64,000 bases of DNA from Pseudidiomarina aquimaris (GCF_003987395.1 NZ_PIPT01000006.1:62001-126000); one strand, 5' to 3'; counted from the first letter of the stretch, positions 9,309 through 18,289 are shown. The notes: generated by a model from the letters alone, not told the origin. Translations and numbers: made by a program.

Positions 9309-9524
9309 ATGCCAGTTGTTAAAGTAAAAGAAAACGAGCCGTTTGACGTAGCGCTGCGTCGTTTCAAGCGTTCTTGCGAAAAAGCGGGCGTATTGTCAGA
9401 AGTACGTCGCCGTGAACACTACGAAAAGCCAACTGCAGAGCGTAAGCGCAAGAAAGCAGCAGCAGTAAAACGTCACGCGAAGAAGTTGTCGCGCGAAAAC
9501 GCGCGTCGCACTCGTTTGTACTAA
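9309..9524 (+). CDS. rpsU: 30S ribosomal protein S21
   Basis: The 71-residue basic protein matches bacterial S21 over its full length: [20 protein letters not shown], then a lysine/arginine-rich tail ending in RRTRLY. S21 sits on the 30S platform and helps early steps of initiation. AGGTGA precedes the start. It is the first gene of the classical rpsU-dnaG-rpoD block. Two hairpins between it and dnaG probably keep S21 output higher than primase output. Confidence 0.97.
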   Translation: MPVVKVKENEPFDVALRRFKRSCEKAGVLSEVRRREHYEKPTAERKRKKAAAVKRHAKKLSRENARRTRLY

Positions 9525-9527
9525 GTT

Positions 9528-9556
9528 GTAAGGTCGTTCGCCGACCTTACGCTTTT
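9528..9556 (+). terminator. First hairpin between rpsU and dnaG (attenuator)
   Basis: GTAAGGTCG and CGACCTTAC make a perfect 9-bp stem with a 5-nt loop. Only a weak T-run (GCTTTTA) follows, so it probably acts as a partial terminator as in the E. coli macromolecular-synthesis operon. Confidence 0.7.
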
Positions 9557-9607
9557 ACATCGCGACTGGTTACTGATGAGCATCCTGCTTTTACAGTGAC
9601 TGCTGAG

Positions 9608-9640
9608 AGCCGAAGCCGTATCATACGCTTCGGCTTTTTC
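9608..9640 (+). terminator. Second terminator between rpsU and dnaG
   Basis: AGCCGAAGC and GCTTCGGCT form a 9-bp stem with a 10-nt loop, followed by TTTT. It stands in tandem with the hairpin at 9528. Confidence 0.78.
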
Positions 9641-9708
9641 ATTTCTGCAAGAAGCGGTACAATCGAGACACCTTCGCTCGATTTAACTTACAGGGAACCG
9701 CAACGACC

Positions 9709-11466
9709 ATGGCAGGGCTTATCCCCAAAAGCTTCATTTATGATCTGCTCGACCGCGCTGACGTGGTGGAGGTTGTAGATAGCCGTGTGCCTTTGAAAAA
9801 GGCCGGTCGTAATTACCAAGCCTGTTGTCCATTCCACAACGAGAAAACGCCGAGTTTTACTGTTGCGCCCGATAAACAATTCTTTCACTGTTTTGGTTGT
9901 GGTGAGCATGGCAACGCCATCGATTTTCTCATGCGCTATGACGGCTTAGAGTTTCCGGACGCTGTCGAGGAACTCGCGGCGATGCTTGGCGTCGAGGTAC
10001 CGCGCGAAACCTCAGCGAATCCACAAGCCGATGCGCGTAAACGCCAGCAAGCCGCCGATGATTTTGAGCAAATGGAGCGTGCCAGCAAGTTCTTTGCTTA
10101 TCAATTGCGTCAGCATAAGAAATCAGCAGAAGTCGTCGAGTATCTTAAGGGCCGAGGTTTAAGCGGTGAAGTGGTCAAACACTTTCAGATTGGTTATGCG
10201 CCTGATGGCTGGGATGATCTGCTGAAAAGCCTTGCCAAGGATCAACGATCGCGCGAGCAATTAGTTGATCTGAAGCTCGTGAATCGTAATGACAATGGCC
10301 GCTACTATGACTTCTTCCGCGATCGTGTGATGTTTCCCATCCGTGATCGTCGTGGCCGCGTGGTTGGCTTTGGTGGGCGCATTTTATCTGGCGATGGGCC
10401 GAAATATTTAAACTCTCCCGAGACCCGTATCTTCCACAAGGGCCGCGAACTTTATGGCTTCTATGAAGTTAAGCAGGCGCACCGTAATCTCGAACAAGTG
10501 GTCATTGTTGAAGGTTATATGGACGTGGTGGCGCTCGCACAAGCGGGGATCGATTTTGCTGTGGCTTCACTCGGTACTGCGACCACCACAGAACAATTAC
10601 AAATGCTCTTCCGTGCCACCAAGCGGGTCACCTGCTGCTACGATGGTGATCGTGCAGGCCGTGATGCTGCCTGGCGTGCCCTCGAAAATGCACTACCACT
10701 GTTGACCGATGGTCTCGAGCTTAACTTTCTGTTTTTACCCGATGGTGAAGACCCGGATAGCTTAGTTCGCCAAGAAGGGGCCGAGGCATTTACTCAGCGC
10801 TTGCAGACAGCGCAGAGTTTCACGCAGTACTTTTTTAATCACTTGACTGAAGCACTCGATTTGACCAGCGATGCCGGACGTGCAGCTTTATTGAGTCAGG
10901 CGCGGCCGCTTATTGAAAAGGTTGCGAGCGATTACTACCGCGAGGAATTATTGCGGGAACTAGCGCGGTTACTGCGCCGCGAAGTGTCGCAAATTGCTGG
11001 ACAAGTGAAGCAAGGTGGGCAACGCACACAAGCGCCCGAGCAACTCAAGATGACCCCGATTCGACGGGCCATTGCGTTGCTATTGCAGTATCCGCAACTT
11101 GGCCACGAAATCCCGCTACATGAAGAGCTCGCCCAACTTAAGTTGCCCGGTATTAATGTGCTACTTGAATTGCACCGACAGACGCGAGAACAGAACCTTA
11201 ATTCTGCCCAATTGGTGGAGCTTTGGCGAGGACGCAGAGAAGAGAAGTTACTGCGTCAGTTGGTGAGTTGGGAGCACCACCTTGAGCAGGACAATATTAG
11301 CCAAGAATTCTTTGATACCTTTCTCTATTTCATCGATCTGTTTGTTGAACAGCGCGCGAATGAACTGCTCGCAAAAGAGCAGCAAGCACCGTTAACAGCG
11401 GCAGAAAAGCGCGAGTATATGGCATTGATGCAACACAAAGCGCAGAAAAACGCCGTACAAAATTAG
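9709..11466 (+). CDS. dnaG: DNA primase
   Basis: DnaG synthesises RNA primers for replication and is recruited by DnaB. The 585-residue protein has the N-terminal CHC2 zinc domain with C40, H43, C61 and C64. The catalytic core follows (FRDRVMFPIRDRRGRVVGFGGR). The Toprim motifs are VVIVEGYMDVVAL near residue 265 and CYDGDRAGRDAA near residue 310. A C-terminal helicase-interaction region follows. The length is normal. The ATG at 9709 gives the expected MAGLIPKSFIYDLL start. It lies between rpsU and rpoD as in other gammaproteobacteria, but a lipoprotein gene separates it from rpoD. Confidence 0.96.
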   Translation: MAGLIPKSFIYDLLDRADVVEVVDSRVPLKKAGRNYQACCPFHNEKTPSFTVAPDKQFFHCFGCGEHGNAIDFLMRYDGLEFPDAVEELAAMLGVEVPRETSANPQADARKRQQAADDFEQMERASKFFAYQLRQHKKSAEVVEYLKGRGLSGEVVKHFQIGYAPDGWDDLLKSLAKDQRSREQLVDLKLVNRNDNGRYYDFFRDRVMFPIRDRRGRVVGFGGRILSGDGPKYLNSPETRIFHKGRELYGFYEVKQAHRNLEQVVIVEGYMDVVALAQAGIDFAVASLGTATTTEQLQMLFRATKRVTCCYDGDRAGRDAAWRALENALPLLTDGLELNFLFLPDGEDPDSLVRQEGAEAFTQRLQTAQSFTQYFFNHLTEALDLTSDAGRAALLSQARPLIEKVASDYYREELLRELARLLRREVSQIAGQVKQGGQRTQAPEQLKMTPIRRAIALLLQYPQLGHEIPLHEELAQLKLPGINVLLELHRQTREQNLNSAQLVELWRGRREEKLLRQLVSWEHHLEQDNISQEFFDTFLYFIDLFVEQRANELLAKEQQAPLTAAEKREYMALMQHKAQKNAVQN

Positions 11467-11660
11467 CGAAACTCCCAAAAAGTAGTGAAATCGCCCAATG
11501 CTCTGGCTGTATTTAAAATGTGGGTGCGACCGTAACCTCATGAATAATAATGGATTTTAAATGTAATTATGAGTTGGCATTATCTTTGCTTTTACTAGTG
11601 AAGTGAGCACCTCCCTGGTCACGCAATCATTTTTCAAAACTGGAAGACAAAGGAATAAGA

Positions 11661-12044
11661 ATGAAAACCATGAAAGCTTTCGCCGCCGGCGCGATTATCT
11701 TTACCTCAGTTTTAACCCTACAGGGTTGTCTCATCGTTGCAGATGGCCACGGTGATAACGACTGGTCTACGAGCGATTTCCGTAAGCTTGAAGAACAAAA
11801 CCGCGCGCATATTGCAGCTTTGTCGGCTGCGGCAACTCCAGAGAGCGTGCGTGCTACTATGGGTACACCTGACTTTGCTGATCGCACAACTGTTGATGGT
11901 ATACGCTACGACGTACTTTATTACCGCACGCATCGGGTTGAAGGTGACGGTAATACCACCCGCGACGAGTGTACGCCGCTGGTTTTTGAAGATGGCAAAC
12001 TGGTAGGTACGGGTCAATTAGCACTGGACCGAATCCCACAATAG
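11661..12044 (+). CDS. DUF3192 family lipoprotein
   Basis: The 127-residue protein has a lipoprotein signal peptide ending in the lipobox LQGC, so acylation is predicted at Cys23. The mature part (ALSAAATPESVRATMGTPDF, then RYDVLYYRTHRVEGDGNTTRDECTPLVFEDGKLVG) resembles the small BamE/SmpA-like fold of the DUF3192 family, common in Alteromonadales and vibrios. It has a good ribosome binding site (AAAGGAATAAG). It sits between dnaG and rpoD, where it interrupts the usual pairing. Function is unknown; a periplasm-facing lipoprotein is likely. Confidence 0.78.
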   Translation: MKTMKAFAAGAIIFTSVLTLQGCLIVADGHGDNDWSTSDFRKLEEQNRAHIAALSAAATPESVRATMGTPDFADRTTVDGIRYDVLYYRTHRVEGDGNTTRDECTPLVFEDGKLVGTGQLALDRIPQ

Positions 12045-12086
12045 AATTGATTATTTTCTGGCTCGAAACTGCATAATCTGCTAGAC

Positions 12087-12127
12087 TAACCGGTCTTGAA
12101 TTCGATACCTCAGTTTAAGACCGGTTA
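12087..12127. promoter_or_regulatory. Perfect 11-bp inverted repeat upstream of rpoD
   Basis: TAACCGGTCTT at 12087-12097 is exactly inverted at 12117-12127, with a 19-nt gap, about 40 nt before the rpoD start. No T-run follows. A weak promoter-like pair (TTGATT 12047-12052, CATAAT 12072-12077, 19-nt spacer) lies just upstream, which would place the repeat in the rpoD leader RNA or at an operator. Confidence 0.5.
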
Positions 12128-12164
12128 TCATTTATCCATTTGAAATCACAGGTGGTAGATCTGT

Positions 12165-14006
12165 ATGCAGCAGAGTCGTCAATCGCAACTCAGAATTCTT
12201 ATTGCCAAAGGAAAAGAGCAGGGTTACCTGACATTTTCCGAGGTTAACGATCATTTACCTTCTGAGATTGTAGATTCCGATCAAATTGAAGATATCATCG
12301 CCATGATCAATGACATGGGTATCAAGGTGTTTGAAAACGCCCCTGATGCCGATGATTTGATGATGAGCGAAGACACCGCAGACGAAGATGCTGCGGAAGC
12401 AGCGGCGGCAGCGCTCGCAAGTGTTGACGGCGAATTAGGTCGCACCACTGACCCTGTGCGTATGTACATGCGTGAAATGGGTACGGTCGAGCTATTGACT
12501 CGCGAAGGTGAGATCGACATTGCCAAGCGCATTGAAGAAGGGATCAACCAAGTTCAATGCTCCGTCGCCGAATATCCTGAAGCGATTAACTTTTTGCTCG
12601 ATCAGTGGGATCAGTGTGAAGCAGAAGAAATGCGTCTTACCGACATCATTTCTGGCTTTATCGATCCGAACGAGGTCGACGAAGCGCCTGTCGCGGCGAC
12701 ACACATCGGCTCTGAGCTTTCTGAAGAAGAACTCGAAGACGAAGATGATGATGCCGATGACGATGACGACGATGATGATGACGCGAATGAAGGCGGCATC
12801 GACCCTGAGTTCGCACGGCAAAAATTTGGTGAGCTGCGTGACCAGTATGAAAAGACCCGTGCTGCGATTAGCAAAAATGGCCGTGATCATGCCAAAGCTC
12901 GTATCGAAATCGACGCGTTAAGTGATTTATTCAAACAGTTCCGCCTGGTGCCGAAGCAGTTTGACCGCTTAGTTAAAGACATGCGTGACATGATGCATCG
13001 TGTCCGTGTGCAAGAACGTTTGATTATGAAAATGTGCGTTGAACAGGCGAACATGCCGAAGCGTGCATTCATGAAAGCTTTTGCGGGCAACGAGAACAGT
13101 ACTGCTTGGATTGATGCCGCTGTAGAGAGTGGTGAAAGCTACGCCGATGGCATCGCTGAGCTACGTACCGAACTTGAGCGTTGTGTAGCGAAACTGTCAG
13201 AAGTTGAAGTCGAGACCGGCCTAACCATTGCCAAGGTGAAAGACATCAACCGTCGCATGTCGATTGGTGAAGCGAAAGCTCGCCGCGCCAAGAAAGAAAT
13301 GGTCGAAGCGAACTTACGTTTGGTTATTTCGATTGCGAAGAAATACACCAACCGTGGCCTGCAGTTCTTGGATCTCATCCAAGAAGGTAACATCGGTTTG
13401 ATGAAAGCCGTGGACAAGTTCGAATACCGTCGTGGTTACAAGTTCTCGACCTATGCAACCTGGTGGATTCGTCAGGCGATCACACGTTCGATTGCTGACC
13501 AAGCACGTACCATCCGTATTCCAGTGCATATGATCGAAACGATCAATAAATTGAATCGTATTTCGCGTCAGATGCTACAAGAAATGGGGCGTGAGCCATC
13601 ACCAGAAGAGTTAGCAGAGCGCATGGTGATGCCGGAAGATAAAATCCGCAAGGTACTGAAGATCGCAAAAGAGCCTATTTCGATGGAAACACCGATTGGC
13701 GACGATGAAGATTCACATCTTGGCGACTTTATCGAGGACACAACTCTCGATTTACCGGTCGACTCAGCAACATCTGAGAGCCTCAAGAATGCGGTTCGCG
13801 GCGTATTAGGTGGCTTGACTCAGCGTGAAGCGAAAGTTCTGCGTATGCGTTTTGGTATCGATATGAATACCGACCATACCTTGGAAGAAGTTGGTAAGCA
13901 GTTTGACGTGACCCGTGAGCGGATTCGTCAGATTGAAGCGAAAGCGTTACGCAAACTTCGTCATCCAAGCCGTTCAGAACAACTTAAGTCGTTCTTGGAC
14001 GAGTAA
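12165..14006 (+). CDS. rpoD: Primary sigma factor RpoD (sigma70)
   Basis: The 613-residue protein is full length. Region 1.1 is at the N-terminus ([20 protein letters not shown]) and region 1.2 reads [21 protein letters not shown]. The non-conserved insert carries a long Asp/Glu tract at about residues 186-208, also known in other gammaproteobacterial sigma70s. Regions 2-4 then follow E. coli RpoD almost word for word, ending in [20 protein letters not shown]. It directs housekeeping transcription. A strong terminator follows, and an inverted repeat lies upstream. Confidence 0.98.
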   Translation: MQQSRQSQLRILIAKGKEQGYLTFSEVNDHLPSEIVDSDQIEDIIAMINDMGIKVFENAPDADDLMMSEDTADEDAAEAAAAALASVDGELGRTTDPVRMYMREMGTVELLTREGEIDIAKRIEEGINQVQCSVAEYPEAINFLLDQWDQCEAEEMRLTDIISGFIDPNEVDEAPVAATHIGSELSEEELEDEDDDADDDDDDDDDANEGGIDPEFARQKFGELRDQYEKTRAAISKNGRDHAKARIEIDALSDLFKQFRLVPKQFDRLVKDMRDMMHRVRVQERLIMKMCVEQANMPKRAFMKAFAGNENSTAWIDAAVESGESYADGIAELRTELERCVAKLSEVEVETGLTIAKVKDINRRMSIGEAKARRAKKEMVEANLRLVISIAKKYTNRGLQFLDLIQEGNIGLMKAVDKFEYRRGYKFSTYATWWIRQAITRSIADQARTIRIPVHMIETINKLNRISRQMLQEMGREPSPEELAERMVMPEDKIRKVLKIAKEPISMETPIGDDEDSHLGDFIEDTTLDLPVDSATSESLKNAVRGVLGGLTQREAKVLRMRFGIDMNTDHTLEEVGKQFDVTRERIRQIEAKALRKLRHPSRSEQLKSFLDE

Positions 14007-14026
14007 GGCTGAAGCCGAACGAAAAC

Positions 14027-14060
14027 GCCTCTGTAGTGTCGAGCTGCAGAGGCTTTTTTT
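14027..14060 (+). terminator. Intrinsic terminator after rpoD
   Basis: GCCTCTG at 14027-14033 pairs with CAGAGGC at 14047-14053, followed by seven T residues. Confidence 0.88.
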
Positions 14061-14164
14061 ATGCTTGAATTCGCACTGGTCTGTAGCCAGTATAAATACC
14101 GCTGATATGAAATCTGCCGCCATTTTTGTTAAGGTGGTGCTAATTTCGCTGAAAAGGATACTTT

Positions 14165-14959
14165 ATGACCGCAATGGATCAGAATAAGACTGATACTCCG
14201 CAACCACGTCGTATCGTGGATGCGCATTTGCATATCTACAATGACGCGTATCCGTTAATCGAGAATCAAGGCTTCTTGCCACCACCTTTTTCGGTGGAGG
14301 ATTACCAACACCGCACGCGTGACCTACCCATTGTAGGTGGTGTTTTGGTGTCAGGTTCATCGCAAGGCTTTGATCAAAAATACATCGCCCCAGCACTTGA
14401 GCAGTTGGGCGAGAACTTCAGTGCGATTACCAATTTACCCAGCACGGTTTCCGACGAGAAGATCCTATCGTTACGCGATGCCGGCGTACGCGGCGTGCGA
14501 GTGAACCTAAAACGTCGTGTGGTAAGTGGACTCGATAACTTAGTCGATTTCGGTATGCGGATCTGGGACCTTGCCGGTTGGCATCTCGAAATGTATGTCG
14601 ACAGCCGTGAACTCGATGAAGTGATTCCGAAACTTATCAAGTTACCGAAGGCATCGGTGGACCATCTTGGCATGGCGCGTTCAGGCTTGTCACAGGTGCG
14701 CAAACTGGCAGAAGCTGGCGTTCACATTAAAGCTAGTGGCTTTGGTCGCACCGAAGTTAATGTTGCCGAGGCCGTAAAAGCACTCTATCAAACGAACCCA
14801 GATTGCTTAATGTTCGGTACCGACCTACCATCAAACCGTGCTGAGCGCCCGTTCAACGTGAGTGACATCGCCACGGTTGCTAAGGCACTCGATAACGACG
14901 ATGCTATCGACAAAGTGTTCGCGCGCAACGCCGCCGAATTCTATAACCTCAAACTGTAA
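14165..14959 (+). CDS. Amidohydrolase family TIM-barrel hydrolase
   Basis: The 264-residue protein opens with IVDAHLHIYN near residue 17, the metal-binding HxH motif of the amidohydrolase-2 (PF04909) group. Later come SVDHLGMA with a further His, and LMFGTDLPSN near residue 220 with the conserved Asp. Relatives hydrolyse or decarboxylate cyclic lactones and aromatic acids (for example 2-pyrone-4,6-dicarboxylate hydrolase), but the substrate here cannot be told. The start has AAGGATA upstream. It is monocistronic between rpoD and tRNA-Ile2. The family call is firm; the reaction is open. Confidence 0.75.
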   Translation: MTAMDQNKTDTPQPRRIVDAHLHIYNDAYPLIENQGFLPPPFSVEDYQHRTRDLPIVGGVLVSGSSQGFDQKYIAPALEQLGENFSAITNLPSTVSDEKILSLRDAGVRGVRVNLKRRVVSGLDNLVDFGMRIWDLAGWHLEMYVDSRELDEVIPKLIKLPKASVDHLGMARSGLSQVRKLAEAGVHIKASGFGRTEVNVAEAVKALYQTNPDCLMFGTDLPSNRAERPFNVSDIATVAKALDNDDAIDKVFARNAAEFYNLKL

Positions 14960-14977
14960 AAACACCGCTTTGGGGTC

Positions 14978-15006
14978 ATGACAAGCGGGCCAAAATTGCA
15001 TATACT
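14978..15006 (+). promoter_or_regulatory. Promoter of tRNA-Ile2
   Basis: ATGACA at 14978-14983 and TATACT at 15001-15006 have a 17-nt spacer, each one base from consensus. The GC-rich discriminator TGCGCCCGC follows, which is typical of stable-RNA promoters under stringent control. Confidence 0.65.
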
Positions 15007-15018
15007 TGCGCCCGCTTT

Positions 15019-15038
15019 GTTAATCCCACGGGATTAAC
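15019..15038. repeat. Palindrome in the tRNA-Ile2 leader
   Basis: GTTAATCCC and GGGATTAAC are perfect inverted arms separated by 2 nt. It lies between the promoter and the mature tRNA, so it would form a hairpin in the precursor 5' leader or act as a protein-binding site. No T-run follows. Confidence 0.5.
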
Positions 15039-15052
15039 CACCTTCCTGAAAT

Positions 15053-15128
15053 GGCCCCTTAGCTCAGTGGTTAGAGCAGCCGACTCATAATCGGTTGGTC
15101 CCCAGTTCAAATCTGGGAGGGGCCACCA
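15053..15128 (+). tRNA. ileX: tRNA-Ile2 (anticodon CAU, lysidine type)
   Basis: A full cloverleaf is visible: acceptor GGCCCCT/AGGGGCC, D-arm GCTC/GAGC, anticodon stem GCCGA/TCGGT with loop CTCATAA, T-arm CCCAG/CTGGG, and an encoded CCA. The anticodon CAT is at 15086-15088. The body closely resembles E. coli ileX, not a methionine tRNA, so TilS is expected to convert C34 to lysidine for reading AUA. In E. coli ileX also lies just downstream of rpoD, which supports the call. Confidence 0.93.
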
Positions 15129-15136
15129 TCTCCACA

Positions 15137-16015
15137 TTATCTTTTTATTAATTCCAAATAAGCCTGCACGAAGCGCTTAGGGCTTTCAGCGTCGACGCCA
15201 AAGTAAAGACTTGGTTCAATCAGCTCCATCTCGATGATGGCTGGAGTTTGGTCGTCGAGCATCGCGACGTCAATGCGAGCGTAAAGCAGATCTTCATTGA
15301 CGCAATTGAGTGCTTGCTCGGCGACCTCTTTAACCGCTGCAGTGGGTGTTGCGAGCGCGAAGGTGCCACCGTGCTCTTCTTGCACGCGGAAGTCACCGTT
15401 CTTGGGACGCTTCTTGATGGCATGACTGTAGGTACCACCGAAATAGAAGAGTGAGTATTCACCATTTTCGATGATTGAAGGCAAGAACGGTTGCAGCATA
15501 ACTTCTCGACCCGCAGGAAAAAGGCTGCCGATGCGTGCGAGAAGTGCTTCGCTGGTCTCGCTTAAGGGGATGCGGAAGGTGTCATCGGCATTTGCTGAAA
15601 CCGCTGGCTTCACAATAAGCTCTCGGTTCGGCCATTGACTCCGGGCGTTGGCAATCGCGTCGACATTGAGATGGTTTGTCCAACGTGTTGGCACCACTGG
15701 AACACCCGTAGCCTCAAGTTCTTTAAGGTAGGTTTTACTGATGTTCCATTGGGTTACTGCAAGTGAGTTCATGAGCCGTGCTGAGCTTGCTTCGATAGTT
15801 TGCAATACGCGCAGAAACGCATCGCAGTCATCCTGGTAATCCCACGTGGTACGGATAATAACCGCGTCGTAATGATTCCAGTCGCACTGGTCATCGCGCC
15901 ATGAAACAGTTTCTACTTGAATACCTTGCTCTCGAAAGGGCTGTTCTAGCAAATGGTCATAGCTAAAAAAGCCGTCGAGGCTATCCATGCTTAAAATCGC
16001 AATTCTGTTGTTCAT
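15137..16015 (-). CDS. RimK/DcsG-like ATP-grasp ligase
   Basis: The 292-residue protein starts at the ATG at 16015 with GAGAG upstream; a TTG at 16027 would add four residues. It has an N-terminal pre-ATP-grasp domain (RIAILSMDSLDGFFSYD, and DAVIIRTTWDYQDD near residue 55). The ATP-grasp fold follows, with ELIVKPAVSANADDTFRI, EYSLFYFGGTYSHAIKKRP and the metal-binding end YARIDVAML and PAIIEMELIEPSLYF. Such proteins join a carboxylate to an amine using ATP. The layout recalls DcsG of D-cycloserine synthesis and prokaryotic glutathione synthetase-like proteins. It is the last gene of a three-gene operon. Substrate unknown. Confidence 0.72.
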   Translation of the reverse strand: MNNRIAILSMDSLDGFFSYDHLLEQPFREQGIQVETVSWRDDQCDWNHYDAVIIRTTWDYQDDCDAFLRVLQTIEASSARLMNSLAVTQWNISKTYLKELEATGVPVVPTRWTNHLNVDAIANARSQWPNRELIVKPAVSANADDTFRIPLSETSEALLARIGSLFPAGREVMLQPFLPSIIENGEYSLFYFGGTYSHAIKKRPKNGDFRVQEEHGGTFALATPTAAVKEVAEQALNCVNEDLLYARIDVAMLDDQTPAIIEMELIEPSLYFGVDAESPKRFVQAYLELIKR

Positions 16016-16039
16016 CGTCACTCTCAAGTAAATACAGCT

Positions 16040-17248
16040 TTAAAGATTGAAAGGGTTATCGATACTCGATGATGGCTCGGTGAACCACACCGGTCCCTCA
16101 TTGGTCATGTAGAAATGATCTTCAAGCCGCACGCCAAATTGTTCTGGGTTAATCACCATCGGCTCGTTACTAAAGCACATCCCAGCAGCGAGCATCGTTT
16201 GATCACCGCCGACAAGATACGGCCATTCATGCAGATCCATTCCAATGCCATGCCCGGTGCGATGAGGAACACCTGGCAGTTGGTAGTTATCTTTGAGTTG
16301 GAGCTGTGCAAGCTCGGTCCGCACTGCGTCATCGACAGCAGCGCAGGTTCGTCCGATTTGTGCGGCGTCAAAGGCAGCTTGTTGCAGTCGGCGTTCGTAG
16401 TTCCAAAACTCTTTTTGCGCATCACTTGCCGTACCAAATGGGTAAGTGCGTGTAATATCGGAATGATACCCGTGCAGTTTGCAGCCAGTATCAATCAAAA
16501 CCCAGTCATTTTTCTGTAGATGCTGCTCGTAGTTCACGCCATGTGGATAAGCTGTCGCTTCACCAAACAGCACGATACAGAAGTACGATCCGGTGGCTCC
16601 AACTTTTTGGTGAGCCGCATGAATAAAGGCTCGAACCTCTGATGCTGAAATTCCTTCATGGAGAATGGATGCCGTTGCGCGGTGAACAGCTAGCGTCATA
16701 TCCATGGCGGTTTGTATCAGCGCTAATTCAGCGGCAGATTTATGCATGCGACAAGCTGCGGTGATGCCCGCTGCATCAACGAGTGTTACGTCAGGATGCG
16801 CATTTTGAATTTTTGCGACAAAAGAGAAGGCGGTTGATTCATCAACGGCAAGACGCAATTCACACCCAAATCTCTGCCTCAATTGCTCGAGCATCACGTC
16901 GGTTGGTGACTCATGCTCGTCCCACCACACGCTCTCTAGCGGCAACACCATAGCTTGGGTTAATGAGCCCTGTTCAAAGGCTGGCGCAATAAGTACAGGT
17001 GCTCCCTCTGGGTAAAGAATTGCACCGACAAGACGTTCACTCGGATACCAGCTTAAACCAGTAAAGTACTCAAGGTTGGTTCCGGCATTCAAGTAGACAG
17101 CGTCAATCTCGTGCTTGCGCATGAGTCGTTGCGCTTTCGTCACGCGCTGTTGGTATTCTTCGAGCGTGATTGGGCTGACGTCTGTCGTCATATCCGAAAG
17201 TGCATTAAGGGCTTGTTGTTGCTGCGCAACTCCTACACCAATAGTCAT
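16040..17248 (-). CDS. M24 family metallopeptidase (aminopeptidase P / prolidase-like)
   Basis: The 402-residue protein has a creatinase-type N-terminal domain (about 25-160) and a pita-bread M24 domain. The five metal ligands are visible: Asp in VLIDTGCKLHG, Asp in YHSDITRTYP, His in RTGHGIGMDLHEWP, Glu in CFSNEPMVI, and Glu in VRLEDHFY. It should cleave an amide next to an imino acid or a related compound. Family members also include ectoine hydrolase and creatinase. The start codon overlaps the stop of the upstream transporter gene by 4 bp, so the two are coupled. It shares an operon with an ATP-grasp ligase. Confidence 0.82.
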   Translation of the reverse strand: MTIGVGVAQQQQALNALSDMTTDVSPITLEEYQQRVTKAQRLMRKHEIDAVYLNAGTNLEYFTGLSWYPSERLVGAILYPEGAPVLIAPAFEQGSLTQAMVLPLESVWWDEHESPTDVMLEQLRQRFGCELRLAVDESTAFSFVAKIQNAHPDVTLVDAAGITAACRMHKSAAELALIQTAMDMTLAVHRATASILHEGISASEVRAFIHAAHQKVGATGSYFCIVLFGEATAYPHGVNYEQHLQKNDWVLIDTGCKLHGYHSDITRTYPFGTASDAQKEFWNYERRLQQAAFDAAQIGRTCAAVDDAVRTELAQLQLKDNYQLPGVPHRTGHGIGMDLHEWPYLVGGDQTMLAAGMCFSNEPMVINPEQFGVRLEDHFYMTNEGPVWFTEPSSSIDNPFNL

Positions 17249-18135
17249 TTGGAGCTCCTTGCTCTAGGAAAGCGTTGAATAAGGAGGGCACAGACAATGA
17301 TGCTGAGCCCAAGAATCGTGGAAGGGTAAATCACTTCTCCACGAATAACATGTAATAGCCAAAGTGAGACAAAAGGCGATAAAAAAATAAGGTTTGCTAT
17401 GATGGCAGTATTTGTGGCTAAGCGCATGGCTTTCGACCAAAACAAAAAAGTAATGCCCATCTCAAATAGACCGATATAAAGCACGGCACCAAAAGACGTT
17501 ACTGACAAAGCGCTACTATCGAGGGTGTGGCCCAACACTAGCCAAAGTAGGAGTGTCGCTACAACAAAGCTATTTGTTAGTGAGACAGTCGAGTCCACCT
17601 CTGAGCGTGCATTGATGATCCAGTAGGCGGACCACAGAAACGTAGAAATCAGCGCCAGTAACACACCCCACGCGCTATCAAACTGACAGTCGGTGATATT
17701 GCCTTGAGTAGCAACAATCAAGACGCCAGTGTAGCCAAGAAAACAGGCAACCACATCAACTTTTCTAAGTGTTCGACCTAAAAAAACGACCGACAAAATC
17801 GTCAGTGATATGGCCCATGTGTAATTGATGGGCTGCGCTTGTGAGCCCGGTAGTAGATCATAGGCACTAAATAGAACGAGATAGTAGCCAACTGGATTAA
17901 TGATACCGGTGAATAAGTAGAAAAGTGGGCGTTTTTTTAATTCAATACGGCAGGCGGACAACTTTCCTTGGAACGCACAAGTCGCGACGAGTGCGAGCGC
18001 TGATAGCGTTGTAGCATAGACGACGAGAGCGGTTGGCTGCAGATGGTCTAATGCCAACTTAAAAGCGGTTGCGACAGTGGACCAGAGTGTTACGGCCAAA
18101 AGAGCCCAAAAATAAGCGTTTTGTCTTAACTGCAT
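17245..18135 (-). CDS. EamA/DMT-family transporter
   Basis: The 296-residue protein starts at the ATG at 18135; a TTG at 18138 precedes it. It has ten predicted helices in two EamA halves, for example FWALLAVTLWSTVATAFKLAL at the N-terminus. DMT proteins of this size usually export amino acids or other small metabolites across the inner membrane. It is the first gene of the operon leading to the M24 peptidase and the ATP-grasp ligase. The operon diverges from a GntR-family gene, with repeated operator-like sites in between. Substrate unknown. Confidence 0.82.
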   Translation of the reverse strand: MQLRQNAYFWALLAVTLWSTVATAFKLALDHLQPTALVVYATTLSALALVATCAFQGKLSACRIELKKRPLFYLFTGIINPVGYYLVLFSAYDLLPGSQAQPINYTWAISLTILSVVFLGRTLRKVDVVACFLGYTGVLIVATQGNITDCQFDSAWGVLLALISTFLWSAYWIINARSEVDSTVSLTNSFVVATLLLWLVLGHTLDSSALSVTSFGAVLYIGLFEMGITFLFWSKAMRLATNTAIIANLIFLSPFVSLWLLHVIRGEVIYPSTILGLSIIVCALLIQRFPRARSSK

Positions 18136-18148
18136 CAACGTTACTCAT

Positions 18149-18189
18149 GTTTACAATGTTTACAACTGTTATTGTATATTGTATACAAT
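18149..18189. promoter_or_regulatory. Operator-like repeat array between the EamA operon and gntR gene
   Basis: Two direct copies of TGTTTACAA (18149-18157 and 18158-18166) are followed by TTGTATA (18172-18178) and the perfect palindrome ATTGTATACAAT (18178-18189). Palindromes with a GT..AC core are typical targets of GntR/FadR-type regulators. The array sits just upstream of the EamA start and about 100 nt before the regulator, so it probably controls the operon and perhaps both genes. Confidence 0.6.
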
Positions 18190-18289
18190 TTATATTTTGC
18201 TTAAAAGACCCCATTGGTCAGTTCTGTTTAATGCATTCTTTTGCTATGGTCCCCTTTCATCACGCTAGGAAAATAAGTTATAGCAAACT

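Noticed and set aside
12492-12890. Long minus-strand frames opposite rpoD
   Set aside because: They arise from the repetitive acidic codons of sigma70 and match no family.
15053-15128. tRNA-Met reading of the CAU anticodon
   Set aside because: The body matches tRNA-Ile2 (ileX) and not elongator or initiator methionine tRNA, and the position after rpoD agrees.
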